Shown here: piece by piece, positions 24,277 through 32,546 of the stretch
Position numbering within the stretch: the first letter of the stretch is position 1
Layout of the letters: the number at the start of each line of letters is the position of its first letter
Assembly: GCA_013822275.1 (NCBI GenBank)
Contig: PNKC01000014.1
Span: forward strand, 1-54,872
Direction: 5' to 3'
Length of the DNA stretch: 54,872 nt
DNA from: Anaerolinea sp.
GTDB taxonomy: Bacteria > Chloroflexota > Dehalococcoidia > Tepidiformales > Tepidiformaceae
The notes under the pieces: model-generated
The model's input: only the letters and a program-made list of their open reading frames with translations
What the model was told of the DNA's origin: nothing
Database searches by the model: none
Translations under genes and position numbers: made by a program

Positions 24277-26057
24277 GCGTCAAACCAGTGTTGCGAATCG
24301 CAAACTGTTCGGGGTTCTATGGCGACCGTCTCTCCGCCGCGCGCGAGATGGTCGAAGGCGGGCCCATCGACTTCCTCACGGGCGACTATCTCGCCGAACT
24401 GACGCTCCTCATCCTCTGGAAGAACCAGCGGCGCGACCCGGCGACCGGCTACGCGATGACCTACCTCCGGCAGATGGAGGAAGTGCTGGGGATGTGCCTG
24501 GACAAGGGCATCAAGGTGGTCACGAACGCGGGCGGCCTAAACCCGGCGGGGTTGGCCGCGAAGATGCGCGAGATGGCGGACCGCCTCGGTCTGCCGGCGA
24601 AGATCGCCCACATTGAGGGCGACGACATCCTCGCGAAGATCCCGGACCTGCAGGCACGCGGGGAGAAGCTCGCAAACCTCGACACCGGGCGGACCTTGAG
24701 TGACGCGGGCGTTGAGCCGGTTGCGGCCAACGCTTACCTGGGCGGCTGGGGGATTGTCGAAGCGCTGAACACCGGCGCGGACGTGGTCATCTGCCCGCGT
24801 GTGACCGACGCGTCCGTGGTGGTTGGGCCGGCGACCTGGCACTTCGGCTGGAAACACGATGACTGGGACCGGCTGGCGGGAGCGGTGGTAGCGGGCCACG
24901 TCATCGAATGCGGCGCCCAGTGCACCGGCGGCAACTACGCCTTCTTCCAGGAGGTGCCCGACCTGCGGCACCCCGGCTTCCCAATCGCGGAGATGCACGC
25001 GGACGGATCGAGCGTTATCACGAAGCACGATGGGACGGGCGGGCTGGTCTCCGTTGGCACCGTATCGGCGCAGATCCTGTACGAAATCGGCAGCGAACGG
25101 TACCTGAACCCGGACGTGGTGGCCCGCTTCGACACAATCCACCTCGAACAGGAAGGCCCGGACCGTGTGCGCGTCAGCGGCGTACGGGGTGAACCCGCAC
25201 CGGAAACGACAAAAGTCTGCATCAACTACCTTGGCGGGTTCCGCAACTCGATGGCCTTCGCGCTCACGGGACTCGACATTGAGGCGAAAGCGAAGCTGGC
25301 GGCGGACACCCTGTTCGCGCACGTCGGCGGGCGTGAGTCGTTCGAAAGCGTGACCGAGCAGCTCATCCGCTCCGACCACGCTGACCCCGAATCGAACGAA
25401 CTGGCAACGGCGACCCTGCGGATCACGGTGAAGGACAAGGACTCCAAGAAGGTTGGGCGGGCGTTCTCCGCGGCGGTGACCGAGATGGCGCTGGCGAACT
25501 ATCCGGGATTTCATGGGGCTGGCCGCCCCGGCGGAGACGAGGACTACGCCGTTTACTGGCCGGCGCTGGTGCCGATGGACGCCGTGGAGGAAGTGGTGGT
25601 TGCGCCGGATGGGAAGCGAATCCCCGTGCCGCACGACCTGGAGCATCCGGACGCGCCCGCGATCGTGCTGGAACCGCGGCAGTTCCCCGCCCCGCCCGGC
25701 GGGCGAACCCAACGGCTTCCGCTGGGGACTGTGATTGGCGCTCGCTCAGGCGACAAAGGCGGAAATGCGAACGTCGGCCTTTGGGCACGCAGCGACGCAG
25801 GGTACGCGTGGCTGCGGGAGTACCTCACCACGGAACGGTTCAAAAGCCTGGTGCGCGAGGCGCGGGATCTGGAGGTGCGGCGTTACGAGCTGCCGAACCT
25901 GCGCGCGCTGAACTTCGTTGTCGTGGGGCTGCTTGGCGAAGGCGTCGCCTCTTCAACACGGATGGACCCGCAGGCGAAGAGCCTCGGTGAATACGTCCGG
26001 GCGAAGGTTGTTGAGCTGCCGGAGGCGCTCCTCGCGGACGCTCCGCTGCGCCCCTGA
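24273..26057 (+). CDS. AtuA-like acyclic terpene utilisation protein (DUF1446)
   Basis: A 594-residue two-part protein. Residues 1-about 450 are the DUF1446/AtuA region: RIANCSGFYGDRLSAAREMVEGGPIDFLTGDYLAELTLLIL, TNAGGLNPAGLA, LGGWGIVEALNTGADVVICPRVTDASVV and CTGGNYAFF. After a linker rich in Pro comes a C-terminal domain of about 105 residues beginning LPLGTVIGARSGDKGGNANVGLWA, the small AtuA-associated domain. AtuA is required for citronellol/geraniol breakdown in Pseudomonas, but its reaction is unknown. GGAGGGG precedes the ATG, which overlaps the hydratase stop. This is the last gene of the operon. Confidence 0.9.
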   Translation: MSVKPVLRIANCSGFYGDRLSAAREMVEGGPIDFLTGDYLAELTLLILWKNQRRDPATGYAMTYLRQMEEVLGMCLDKGIKVVTNAGGLNPAGLAAKMREMADRLGLPAKIAHIEGDDILAKIPDLQARGEKLANLDTGRTLSDAGVEPVAANAYLGGWGIVEALNTGADVVICPRVTDASVVVGPATWHFGWKHDDWDRLAGAVVAGHVIECGAQCTGGNYAFFQEVPDLRHPGFPIAEMHADGSSVITKHDGTGGLVSVGTVSAQILYEIGSERYLNPDVVARFDTIHLEQEGPDRVRVSGVRGEPAPETTKVCINYLGGFRNSMAFALTGLDIEAKAKLAADTLFAHVGGRESFESVTEQLIRSDHADPESNELATATLRITVKDKDSKKVGRAFSAAVTEMALANYPGFHGAGRPGGDEDYAVYWPALVPMDAVEEVVVAPDGKRIPVPHDLEHPDAPAIVLEPRQFPAPPGGRTQRLPLGTVIGARSGDKGGNANVGLWARSDAGYAWLREYLTTERFKSLVREARDLEVRRYELPNLRALNFVVVGLLGEGVASSTRMDPQAKSLGEYVRAKVVELPEALLADAPLRP

Positions 26058-26086
26058 GGGCCCGGAACGCGCTTCGCATTCATCGG

Positions 26087-26098
26087 CTACGATGGTTT
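26087..26098 (+). promoter_or_regulatory. Possible promoter of the peroxiredoxin gene
   Basis: TACGAT in the 67-bp gap after the AtuA-like gene, about 30 bases before an ATG that has AGAGG as ribosome binding site. Confidence 0.3.
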
Positions 26099-26124
26099 GG
26101 AACCACTCAACCACAGAGGTACCG

Positions 26125-26598
26125 ATGTCCGAAACTGCGACCCTGAAGGTGGGCGACGAAGCCCCCGACTTCGAGCTCCCTTCCAGCCCGACGGGCGACA
26201 AGTTCAAGCTCAGCGATTACCGCGGCAAGAACGCCGTGGTGATTAACTTCGTGCCGGCCGCGTTCTCAATCCCCTGCAGCAACCAGCTCCCTCTCATCGA
26301 GCAGAAGCTGCAGGAGTTCGAGACGCAGGGCGCGGTCCCGATTGTCATCTCCAGCGATGGACCATGGGCGCAAGCAGCGTGGAAGAAGGAGCTTGGCGTC
26401 CACTTCCCGATCCTCAGCGACTTCTACCCGCTCGGCGAAACGGCGAAGAAGTACGGCGTGGCGATTGAGCCGCGGATGATCGCGAACCGCGTCGTCATCG
26501 TCGTCGGCAAGGACGGCAAGGTGGCCTGGATCCAGCCAACGGAGAAGCTGACGGACATGCCGGACTACGACCCGGTGATGGCCTGCACGAAGGGGTAG
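26125..26598 (+). CDS. Peroxiredoxin (AhpC/TSA family)
   Basis: A 157-residue thiol peroxidase. The active-site box is FVPAAFSIPCS, with Pro44, Ser48 and the peroxidatic Cys51; Thr of the common PxxxTxxC motif is replaced by Ser. The N-terminus VGDEAPDFELPSS and the later MIANRVVIVVGKDGKVAW are standard. Cys154 in the C-terminal MACTKG could act as resolving Cys. It resembles the AhpE/BCP groups in size. The frame is open far upstream, but the ATG at 26125 has AGAGG upstream and matches the family start. Its TAG is followed three bases later by a heptad array. Confidence 0.9.
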   Translation: MSETATLKVGDEAPDFELPSSPTGDKFKLSDYRGKNAVVINFVPAAFSIPCSNQLPLIEQKLQEFETQGAVPIVISSDGPWAQAAWKKELGVHFPILSDFYPLGETAKKYGVAIEPRMIANRVVIVVGKDGKVAWIQPTEKLTDMPDYDPVMACTKG

Positions 26599-26601
26599 CC
26601 G

Positions 26602-26650
26602 AGCTACCAGCTACCAGCTACCAGCTACCAGCTACAAGCTACAAGCTACA
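26602..26650. repeat. Heptad array, AGCTACC x4 then AGCTACA x3
   Basis: Seven perfect units, starting three bases after the peroxiredoxin stop. It is followed by a bidirectional terminator and, beyond it, by a related array pointing the other way. Confidence 0.97.
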
Positions 26651-26661
26651 AGCGGAATGAA

Positions 26662-26688
26662 AACAGGCACCCAAAGTGGGTGCCTGTT
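26662..26688. terminator. Bidirectional terminator
   Basis: AACAGGCACCC (26662-26672) pairs perfectly with 26678-26688 around the loop AAAGT. On the minus strand it is followed by TTTTCATT, and on the plus strand by CCGTT. It separates the convergent peroxiredoxin and MDR genes. Confidence 0.85.
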
Positions 26689-26716
26689 CCGTTACCAAAA
26701 CCGCGAGTGCAGCGCT

Positions 26717-26744
26717 GGTAGCTGAGGGCTGGAAGCTGGTAGCT
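26717..26744. repeat. Heptad array AGCTACC family, inverted, downstream of the MDR gene
   Basis: On the minus strand the four units read AGCTACC, AGCTTCC, AGCCCTC, AGCTACC. They start two bases after the TAA of the MDR gene. Relative to its gene it has the same orientation and the same GAGCTACC start as the array after the peroxiredoxin gene. Confidence 0.85.
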
Positions 26745-26746
26745 CC

Positions 26747-27823
26747 TTAGAAAACGATGACGCTGCGGTTGACTTCGCCGTTCTTGAGGGCTTCGTAGGC
26801 TTCATTGATTTCGCTGAGCTTGTAGCGGCGGCTGATCAGTTCGTCGATCTTGAGGCGCTTCTGGCGGTAGAGCTCCATGAGCCAGGGCATGTCGTACGTC
26901 TGGCGGGTTGAGCCGTAGTAGCTGCCGATGAGCTGCTTTTCGCCGAGGAAGGCGATGCCAGCATTGGGGATGGTCAGCTCCTGACCGAGCGGGAGCATGC
27001 CAACGATGACGGCCGTGCCTCCGCGTTTGGCCATTTCGAAGGTCTGCTGCGCGGTCTTCATCAGGCCGATGGCTTCGAAGGCAAAATCGACCCCGCCGCC
27101 GGTGAGCGCCTGGACCTGCTGGACGGCGTCGCCCTTTGAGCCATCGACGGTATCCGTGGCGCCAAATTCGCGAGCGGCGGCGAGCTTATTCTCGAGGAGA
27201 TCGACGGCGATGATGCGCGAGGCACCGGCGAGCTTCGCGCCCTGGATGATGTTGAGGCCGACACCGCCGGCGCCAATGACAGCCACACTGGAGCCGACGG
27301 GGATTTTGGCCGTATTGGTCACCGCACCGACGCCGGTCATGACGCTGCAGCCAACGAGGGCGGCGACTTCCATCGGGACCGCATCGGGCATTTTCACGCA
27401 GGCATTGGCGCTCACGAGCTGGTATTCGGCGAAGGCGGACATGCCGGCGAACTGCATGATCGGAGCGCCGTTGAGCTTGATCCGGCCCATCCGGTTGAGC
27501 GACTGCGAGTTTGTGCAGAGCACGGGCCGGCCGGTAATGCAGCGGTCACACTTGCCGCAGGACTGGACGAAGGCGACGACGCAACGGTCGCCGGCCTTCA
27601 CGTTGGTGACGCCCGGACCAACTTTTTCAACGACGCCGGCGGATTCGTGGCCGAGGACGCAGGGGGTGGGGTACATCCACTTGCCTTCCATGAAGTGAAG
27701 GTCAGAATGGCAGACGCCGCTGGCGCCTGTCTTGATGAGGACTTCGCCCGCCTGGGGCTCGTCGACTTCGATATCTTCGATGACCAGGGGCTGATTGGCC
27801 CCGTACATTACTGCAGCTTTCAC
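26747..27823 (-). CDS. Zinc-dependent alcohol dehydrogenase (MDR family)
   Basis: A 358-residue dehydrogenase. The catalytic zinc ligands are in GVCHSDLHF and VLGHESAG; the structural zinc site is CGKCDRCITGRPVLC. The cofactor loop is VAVIGAGGVGLNIIQGAKLAGA followed by AVDL, which favours NAD. Closest in appearance to class III/NDMA-dependent alcohol dehydrogenases. The GTG at 27823 (MKAAVMYGAN) has GAGGGAG upstream; the frame stays open beyond it, but the family start is here. A terminator and heptad arrays follow the stop. Confidence 0.92.
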   Translation of the reverse strand: MKAAVMYGANQPLVIEDIEVDEPQAGEVLIKTGASGVCHSDLHFMEGKWMYPTPCVLGHESAGVVEKVGPGVTNVKAGDRCVVAFVQSCGKCDRCITGRPVLCTNSQSLNRMGRIKLNGAPIMQFAGMSAFAEYQLVSANACVKMPDAVPMEVAALVGCSVMTGVGAVTNTAKIPVGSSVAVIGAGGVGLNIIQGAKLAGASRIIAVDLLENKLAAAREFGATDTVDGSKGDAVQQVQALTGGGVDFAFEAIGLMKTAQQTFEMAKRGGTAVIVGMLPLGQELTIPNAGIAFLGEKQLIGSYYGSTRQTYDMPWLMELYRQKRLKIDELISRRYKLSEINEAYEALKNGEVNRSVIVF

Positions 27824-27922
27824 GGATACTCCCTCTGTGCTTGAAGCACCGGGATTGTTTCCGAGCGGTAGGCGGGTGTCAAACCAATCCGCACGGCGAT
27901 GACAACGATTCGCCACGTGGAC

Positions 27923-28741
27923 TCAGAACGGGAGTCGGCGGCCGGCGAACGAGACGGTAAAGCGGTACACCGGGCTGGCTTGGCGGGTGGCGTAGTCCTC
28001 CCAGCGGACGGCGAGGAAGGCGGAGAGCGCGACCATCGCGACTCCGGCGACCATATCGAGGAAGTAGTGGTTGGCGGTGACCACGATGGCCCACCACATG
28101 AGGGCGGCGTAGAGGACCCCGCCTATCCGCGGCAGCCAACCGCTCCAACACCACCATGCCCCTGCCGCGGCGAGCGCAACCCAACCGAAGTGATAGGAGG
28201 GGACCGCGGCGTACCAGTTCGAGATCGCGCCGGGTTTATCTGGCCGCACGCCGGCAAGAGTGTCGGCGAAACCCAGGTCGAGGCCGGATTCCGCGAGCAG
28301 CCGCGGCGGGGTTACCGGAAACGCGGCGTAGATGGGAAGGGCGAGGAAGGCGGAGATGAGGATGGTGTTGCGGATAATGCGGTGTTTTCGGGCGTCAGCG
28401 CAGAAGAAGAAGGCGAAGCCGACCACGGTAAGAAGGGGCAGATGCAAGTTGAGATAGGCGAAGTTGGCGAGGTCGATCATCCAATCATGCCGGAGCGCCG
28501 CCTCTTGCCAGGCCGGCTCCCAGAAGAACCCCAGGCTCCGCTCGAGGTTGATTATGTGGCGGGCATTCTGAGTCGAGAGTGGGACACGGTCATGAGCGAG
28601 GCCGCGGCCGAGGAAATAGACGATGAAGAGGGCTACCACCACCGTCATGTCGAGGGCGTAGAGCGCGGCCAGGCGAACGAGCGCCCACGCTTGTTTCGCG
28701 AACGCCTGGGGAGCGCTGCCCGCCGTGCCGAACGTCCTCAT
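27923..28741 (-). CDS. PAP2 / Aur1-like inositolphosphotransferase family membrane protein
   Basis: A 272-residue membrane protein with about six helices. The phosphatase-superfamily motifs are FPVTPPR, AAVPSYHFGWVAL (first catalytic His) and VTANHYFLDMVAGV (second His and Asp). The HxxxxD ending and FP..PPR start are those of the PAP2_3/Aur1 branch, which includes phosphatidylinositol phosphotransferases and lipid phosphate phosphatases. GGAG lies five bases before the ATG. It is divergent from an SDR gene 123 bp away. The substrate is uncertain. Confidence 0.85.
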   Translation of the reverse strand: MRTFGTAGSAPQAFAKQAWALVRLAALYALDMTVVVALFIVYFLGRGLAHDRVPLSTQNARHIINLERSLGFFWEPAWQEAALRHDWMIDLANFAYLNLHLPLLTVVGFAFFFCADARKHRIIRNTILISAFLALPIYAAFPVTPPRLLAESGLDLGFADTLAGVRPDKPGAISNWYAAVPSYHFGWVALAAAGAWWCWSGWLPRIGGVLYAALMWWAIVVTANHYFLDMVAGVAMVALSAFLAVRWEDYATRQASPVYRFTVSFAGRRLPF

Positions 28742-28864
28742 CGTCGCTCCAGAGCCCCGCTGTGTTGCATGCTACGGAAACGCGGGGCGGTTGTGGGGCG
28801 GCGGCGAGTGCGCTGGCTGAGTGGTGACGGTAGACTTCGGCACCAGACAGGACAGGGGGACGCG

Positions 28865-29650
28865 ATGGATATCCGTGGTGGGGTAACGATTGTCACCGGT
28901 TCGGCGACCGGCGTCGGGGCGGCGGCGGCGAAACTGCTGGCGAGCAAAGGCTGCAACGTCGTCATTAACTACACCAAGAGCGAAGCCGAGGCGAAGGCGA
29001 CGGCTGCCGAGTGCGAGGCGCTGGGCGTTGGCGTGCTGCTCTGCCAGGCAGATGTATCGAAGGACGAGGACTGCCGGCGGATGGCGAAGGCGGCTTTCGA
29101 CAGGTGGGGGCGGATCGACGCCCTGATCAACAACGCCGGCACCACCCAGTTCGTGAACCATGCGGACCTCGAAGGGCTGGACGCAGAGGACTTCCACCGT
29201 ATTTACGGGGTCAACGTGATCGGGCCGTTCCAGATGACGCGGGCGGTGGCTCCCCACATGAAGGCGGCCGGACGCGGGGCGATCGTAAACGTGTCGTCGA
29301 TCGCCGGGGTGATGGGCGTCGGCAGCTCGATCGCGTACACGGCCTCCAAAGGCGCGCTGAACACGATGACGCTGTCGCTGGCGCGGGCGTTGGGGCCGGA
29401 GATCCGGGTGAACACCATCTGTCCGGGGTTCATCCAGGGGCGCTGGCTGCGGGGCGGGATGGGGGACGACGCGTACGAGGCGGCCAGAGCAGCCCAGGAG
29501 CGTAACACGCCTCTGCGGAAGGCCGGGACGCCGGAGGACATGGCCCAGGCGGCCGTCTGGTTCGTGGAGGGCGCGGACCTGATCACAGGCGAGATCCTGA
29601 TCGTGGATGCGGGTGCGCACCTGGGCGGGGCGCCGCTCATCGCGCGATAG
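28865..29650 (+). CDS. SDR oxidoreductase (FabG-like)
   Basis: A 261-residue classic short-chain dehydrogenase. It shows TGSATGVGAAAAKLLASKG (cofactor loop), ADVSKDEDC, INNAG, and the catalytic set in VNVSSIAGVMGVGSSIAYTASKGAL, then ICPGFIQGRW. The NYTKS after the second strand would accept NADP. The ATG at 28865 follows a G-rich ribosome binding site (GGGGGA). The frame is open for about 320 codons upstream, but only this part matches the family. Substrate unknown. Confidence 0.9.
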   Translation: MDIRGGVTIVTGSATGVGAAAAKLLASKGCNVVINYTKSEAEAKATAAECEALGVGVLLCQADVSKDEDCRRMAKAAFDRWGRIDALINNAGTTQFVNHADLEGLDAEDFHRIYGVNVIGPFQMTRAVAPHMKAAGRGAIVNVSSIAGVMGVGSSIAYTASKGALNTMTLSLARALGPEIRVNTICPGFIQGRWLRGGMGDDAYEAARAAQERNTPLRKAGTPEDMAQAAVWFVEGADLITGEILIVDAGAHLGGAPLIAR

Positions 29651-29708
29651 AAGCGGTCAGGGCGGGTGAGCGGGTAAGCTGGTACGGAGTTGAACATCGC
29701 GGCTCTCG

Positions 29709-29754
29709 GCCCTCACCCCCTGCCCCTCTCCTCCTTCCGCGGAAGGACGCATGG
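29709..29754. repeat. Dispersed C-rich hairpin repeat, copy 3
   Basis: CCCTCACCCCCTGCCCCTC runs into the perfect palindrome CCTTCCGCGGAAGG at 29733-29746. It fills the gap between the SDR and ribD genes. Confidence 0.85.
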
Positions 29755-29790
29755 GAGCTGGGAGGAGCCTCGTGCCACGGGGGGGCTCGC

Positions 29791-30909
29791 GTGAGCGCAC
29801 CGTCAGCCTTCATGCAGCTGGCCCTGGCAGCAGCAGCGACCGCGCGCGGCCGGACCATTTCGAACCCGTGGGTTGGGGCCGTCGTCGTGCGCGGGGGCGA
29901 GGTAATTGCGCAGGGCGCGACCTCCCCGCCGGGTGGGGACCACGCCGAGGCGGCGGCACTGCGTAACGTGGACGCCCGCGGCGCGGACCTCTACGTGACG
30001 CTCGAACCGTGCGCACCGTTCGAAGGCAAGAGGACTCCGTCCTGCGCGCAGGCGGTCATCGGCGCCGGCGTGCGGCGGGTGTTCGTGGCGATGGCGGACC
30101 CGCATCCGGAAGTTGCCGGGAAGGGGATGGCGCTGCTGCGGGCGGCCGGCGTGGAAGTCGAATTGGGCGACGGCTTCGAGGCGGCGGTCCAACTTCAGCG
30201 GCCGTTCCTCAAGCACGCGCAAACGCGGCTGCCTTATGTCATTGCCAAGTTCGCCGCCAGCCTGGACGGGCGGACCGCGACGGCGAGGGGGGAATCGCAA
30301 TGGATAACCGGCGAAGCGGCCCGTGACCACGCGCACCGTCAACGCGATTGGGTGGACGCGGTCCTCGCCGGCAGCGGGACGGTGCTGGCGGATGACCCTT
30401 CGCTGGCGGCGCGGCCCGGAGGCGTCATGTCGTCCCGGCAACCGGTCCGCGTGGTCGTGGACGCGCGGGGGAGGGTGCCGGCTGGCGCGCGCGTATTCGA
30501 GGCGCAGGGGCAGGTCATCGTGGGGACAGGGCCAGAGGCGCCGGGGACGTGGAAGAAGGCCATCGCCGCCACGGGCGCCCAGGTGATCGAATGTGAACCA
30601 AACGCGCGCGGCATCAACCTTTCCCAGTTCCTCGGAGCGCTGGGAGAACGCAACATTATGTCCATGTGGGCAGAAGGCGGGGGGACGCTGCTCGCGTCGC
30701 TGATCGAGGGTGGACACGCGGATGAAGTGTGGGCGTACCTCGCGCCGATGGTTATCGGAGGAGACGGGCTCGCCGCTGTTGGGGCGACCGGGACCAAAAC
30801 ACTCCTCGACGCTTTGCGTCTGTCGGACGTTTCCGTGGAGGAATTGGCCCCGGATGTCCTCATCCGCGGGAATACGGGCGTCTGGTCGCCAAAGCTGGCG
30901 CAGCCCTGA
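29791..30909 (+). CDS. ribD: Riboflavin biosynthesis deaminase/reductase (RibD)
   Basis: A 372-residue bifunctional enzyme of riboflavin synthesis. The N-terminal deaminase domain has the zinc motif HAEAAAL and EPCAPFEGKRTPSC; NPWVGAVVV precedes it. The C-terminal reductase domain shows YVIAKFAASLDGRTAT, ITGEAARDHAHRQRDWVDAVLAGSGTVLADDP and MWAEGGGTLLASLI. Both halves are complete. The GTG at 29791 has a G-run upstream; an ATG seven codons later is possible. The other riboflavin genes are not nearby. A dispersed repeat sits about 40 bp upstream. Confidence 0.93.
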   Translation: MSAPSAFMQLALAAAATARGRTISNPWVGAVVVRGGEVIAQGATSPPGGDHAEAAALRNVDARGADLYVTLEPCAPFEGKRTPSCAQAVIGAGVRRVFVAMADPHPEVAGKGMALLRAAGVEVELGDGFEAAVQLQRPFLKHAQTRLPYVIAKFAASLDGRTATARGESQWITGEAARDHAHRQRDWVDAVLAGSGTVLADDPSLAARPGGVMSSRQPVRVVVDARGRVPAGARVFEAQGQVIVGTGPEAPGTWKKAIAATGAQVIECEPNARGINLSQFLGALGERNIMSMWAEGGGTLLASLIEGGHADEVWAYLAPMVIGGDGLAAVGATGTKTLLDALRLSDVSVEELAPDVLIRGNTGVWSPKLAQP

Positions 30910-30950
30910 GGGACGGCCTCCGGACGTCGCTTCCGAGGCGGTGGCGCGCC

Positions 30951-30956
30951 TAAGAT
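30951..30956 (+). promoter_or_regulatory. -10 box upstream of the EVE gene
   Basis: TAAGAT, about 38 bases before the ATG of the EVE-domain gene, in the 84-bp gap after ribD. Confidence 0.35.
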
Positions 30957-30993
30957 AGGAGGCTCAACGACGGTTGATGGGGGGTTAATCGAG

Positions 30994-31452
30994 ATGGCAC
31001 GTTACTGGGTTGTTGTCGGGGGACCCGAGATCTTTGCCAAGACGCGGGAGATGGGCTTCACCCGCCACGGGTTCAAGAGCACGCGCAGGAATATGGCGAA
31101 CAGCATCCAGCCCGGGGACATGCTGGCCTTCTACGTCACCGGGAAGAAGCAGTTCGCCGCCATCGCGCGGGTGACCAGCCCCGTCGTGGAAGAACGGACG
31201 CGAATCTGGCAGAGCGACAAGAACCCGGACGAGATGTACCCGTACCGGGCCGGCATCGAGCCGGTGGTCACTCCGGACGAAGCCCACTGGCTGGACGCCG
31301 AGCCTTATCACGAGCGGTTCCAATGGACGCAGCGCTGGCCCAGGGCGAACTGGACGCTCGCCTACCAGGGCAACCTGCACGAAGTGCCGCAGGCTGACTT
31401 CGAACTGCTGGAGCGCGACATGAGGGCCGCCGCGGCCACGACTTCTCGGTAA
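30994..31452 (+). CDS. EVE domain protein
   Basis: A 152-residue single-domain protein. The EVE (PUA-like) fold is indicated by the start ARYWVVVGGPEIFAKTREMGFTRHGFKSTRRNMANSIQPGDMLAFYVTGKKQFAAIARVTSPV and by the aromatic-rich segment around DEMYPYRAGIEPVV. EVE domains bind modified bases in DNA or non-coding RNA and often occur with restriction systems; here it stands alone. A G-run before GAG serves as a weak ribosome binding site. The precise ligand is unknown. Confidence 0.88.
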   Translation: MARYWVVVGGPEIFAKTREMGFTRHGFKSTRRNMANSIQPGDMLAFYVTGKKQFAAIARVTSPVVEERTRIWQSDKNPDEMYPYRAGIEPVVTPDEAHWLDAEPYHERFQWTQRWPRANWTLAYQGNLHEVPQADFELLERDMRAAAATTSR

Positions 31453-31543
31453 CGGTGATCCTGCAACACACGAGTTATCGCTTTCCGATTGCCGCCGTAA
31501 AGGGCGACTGGTAGTATCCCGCGCTGAACAGGGGGACGTGGGG

Positions 31544-31747
31544 ATGTATCCATTTCCGAAATGTCGCAAGTGCGACGACGGCGACCTGGTACCGTTTTCC
31601 GATTTTGGCAGCCAGGGGGCGCCAATCCATTTCAAGGCCTGGGTCTGCACGAATCCCGACTGCGGCTACAACATCAAGATCCGGAACGGCGAGCTGTACA
31701 TTGATGAGCCGATCAACGACGGCCAGCTGCATATGAGCCGCCGGTAG
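31544..31747 (+). CDS. Small zinc-ribbon protein
   Basis: A 67-residue protein with CRKC near residue 7 and CTNPDC near residue 35, a compact zinc ribbon of the topoisomerase-C4/RNA-polymerase type (KAWVCTNPDCGYNIKIRNGEL). GGGGGA lies seven bases before the ATG; a GTG two codons earlier lies too close to it. TAGTATCCCGCGC upstream is a plausible promoter that resembles the start region of the duplicated promoters at 14145 and 15412. Function unknown. Confidence 0.65.
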   Translation: MYPFPKCRKCDDGDLVPFSDFGSQGAPIHFKAWVCTNPDCGYNIKIRNGELYIDEPINDGQLHMSRR

Positions 31748-31817
31748 AAGAAGCAGGGGGACTCGCAGCCGCCCGTTGGCTACCTGACGGGGGGCTTGTG
31801 ATAGACTGCACGAACAC

Positions 31818-32483
31818 ATGGTCGAACAGGCAAGCAGGGTCTACCAGCCGCTGCCGCTCCTCTCGCTCCAGAGCGACGTGGAGGAGGAAGTGCAGCAGAA
31901 CATCCTCGTGACGAGCGTGGACCAGGTCCTGAACTGGTCGCGGCGGTCTTCGCTGTGGCCGGCGATGTTCGGGCTGGCGTGCTGCGCGATGGAGATGATC
32001 GCCACGGTTACCCCGCGTTACGACCTGGCGCGCTTTGGGGCGGAGATCTTTCGCGCGTCGCCTCGCCAGGCGGACCTGTTGATTGTCCCGGGCACGGTGA
32101 CCTGGAAGATGGCCCCCGCCGTCCGCCGGATCTGGCTGCAGATGCCCGAACCAAAGTGGGCGCTGGCCATGGGGGGGTGCGCGATCATGGGTGGCCCGTT
32201 CGCCTATGCGTACAGCGTGACGCCGGGGGTGAACACGCTGTTGCCGGTTGACGTCTATGTGCCGGGATGCCCGCCACGGCCGGAATCGCTGCTCACCGGG
32301 ATCATGCTGCTCCAGGACAAGATCAAGCAGGACACAATCGGCAAGGGCTGGCAGCGGCGGGACGTTGAACCGCAGTTCCACCGTTACCTGCCCGAGGGGG
32401 ACCCGATCCGGGCGGAACTCGAATCGCTCTGGCCCCCGTACATCAACTACGGCGTGCCGCCCAGGGGCGAACTCTTCCGCTAG
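31818..32483 (+). CDS. nuoB: NADH-quinone oxidoreductase subunit B (NuoB), isolated
   Basis: A 221-residue complex I subunit that holds iron-sulfur cluster N2. The four ligands are visible: Cys55 and Cys56 in GLACCAMEM, Cys121 in GGCAIMGG and Cys151 in [10 protein letters not shown]. The 30-residue C-terminal extension ([25 protein letters not shown]) is longer than in E. coli. No other nuo gene is present on either side, which is unusual because nuoB normally lies in a nuoABCD block. There is no clear Shine-Dalgarno; TAGACT ends ten bases before the ATG. It may be a second copy serving another complex. Confidence 0.9.
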   Translation: MVEQASRVYQPLPLLSLQSDVEEEVQQNILVTSVDQVLNWSRRSSLWPAMFGLACCAMEMIATVTPRYDLARFGAEIFRASPRQADLLIVPGTVTWKMAPAVRRIWLQMPEPKWALAMGGCAIMGGPFAYAYSVTPGVNTLLPVDVYVPGCPPRPESLLTGIMLLQDKIKQDTIGKGWQRRDVEPQFHRYLPEGDPIRAELESLWPPYINYGVPPRGELFR

Positions 32484-32546
32484 GGCGGAAATGCGAAAGC
32501 ACGCTCCGACGCCTTCCGGCGGCGCAGCCGCACTCAAGGAGACCGC

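Noticed and set aside
31818-32483. Small subunit of a NiFe hydrogenase instead of NuoB
   Set aside because: The cysteine pattern CC, C, C with GGCAIMGG and VPGCPPRPE is that of NuoB, and there is no large-subunit gene next to it.
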